A DNA stretch of 5,384 nucleotides, taken from contig CALGRC010000013.1 in assembly GCA_937959315.1 (NCBI GenBank), positions 1-5,384 on the forward strand. Reading direction: 5' to 3'. The notes below the pieces were generated by a model, which searched no databases, was not told the DNA's origin, and worked only from the letters and a program-made list of their open reading frames with translations. How positions within the stretch are numbered: position 1 is the stretch's first letter; each line of letters opens with the position of its first letter. The stretch is from an uncultured Clostridia bacterium (lineage in GTDB: Bacteria; Bacillota; Clostridia; UMGS1810). The translations under genes and the position numbers were made by a program. Positions 5,311 through 5,384 of this stretch are shown here, one piece after another.

Positions 5311-5384
5311 TTACATAGGCTGTACCATCAGGTATGTAGGGATGTAGAAACTCATGGCATGCTTGTTGTTTACCTGGTCATACC
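5311..5384 (-). CDS. 3' end of an unidentified gene entering from the right edge
   Basis: Only the last 23 residues are in the window, starting YDQVNNKHAMSF and ending YLMVQPM, followed by TAA at 5311-5313. The reading is supported by its position directly before a strong terminator on the same strand and by ordinary-looking codons. The alternating aromatic and aliphatic residues suggest a terminal beta strand. Too little is present to name a family or say whether it belongs to the mobile element or the flanking chromosome. Confidence 0.5.
   Translation of the reverse strand, partial: YDQVNNKHAMSFYIPTYLMVQPM

Noticed and set aside
5147..5347. Plus-strand 66-residue ORF near the right edge
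   Set aside because: It reads straight through the strong terminator at 5276-5308 and has no initiation signal.
1..5384. CRISPR arrays, tRNA or rRNA genes
   Set aside because: No regularly spaced repeats, cloverleaf-like sequence with a T-loop, or rRNA signature was seen on either strand.

Overview
The window looks like a mosaic of accessory DNA from a low-G+C Firmicute, most likely a gut-type clostridial lineage. The evidence is very A+T-rich coding sequence on the left, purine-rich Shine-Dalgarno sites, standard stop codons, U-tract terminators, and a TndX/TnpX-type large serine recombinase on the right. The species cannot be named from the sequence.

Left block (1-1995, plus strand, strikingly A+T-rich): a three-gene operon. 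The first gene enters from the left edge. It begins as the C-terminal region of a ribonucleotide reductase large subunit, but homology stops near base 385. The frame then stays open for about 208 unrelated residues, giving a chimeric or decayed reductase. It is followed by a zinc-ribbon plus single-transmembrane-helix protein and by a lipoprotein with a DUF5067/DUF4352-like Ig-type domain. The last two genes share an identical 18-nt translation-start block. A rho-independent terminator ends the operon at 1960-1995.

Middle block (1996-3371): a sigma-A-type promoter drives a 133-residue orphan gene. After it comes about 300 bp without a gene, dense in nested inverted repeats (candidate oriT, single-strand origin or structured RNA). 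Next are a terminator-like hairpin, a 5'-truncated remnant of a HEPN-like domain lacking a start codon, and a 55-residue ORF with a good ribosome-binding site. A gene-free hairpin region separates this from the right block.

Right block (3372-5384, minus strand, clearly higher G+C): a full-length 511-residue large serine recombinase, preceded by a 45-residue gene only 6 nt upstream that is probably translationally coupled to it. Upstream of that is a doubtful cysteine-rich 61-residue ORF. A strong terminator then follows the 3' end of a gene entering from the right edge.

Overall, the right block is the integration/excision module of a mobile element. The middle block looks like element backbone with non-coding signals and gene debris. 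The left block is cargo or flanking DNA of different base composition. The most unusual items are the in-frame reductase chimera, the palindrome-dense non-coding stretch, and the HEPN remnant. All family names come from recognising motifs by eye; no search was run.
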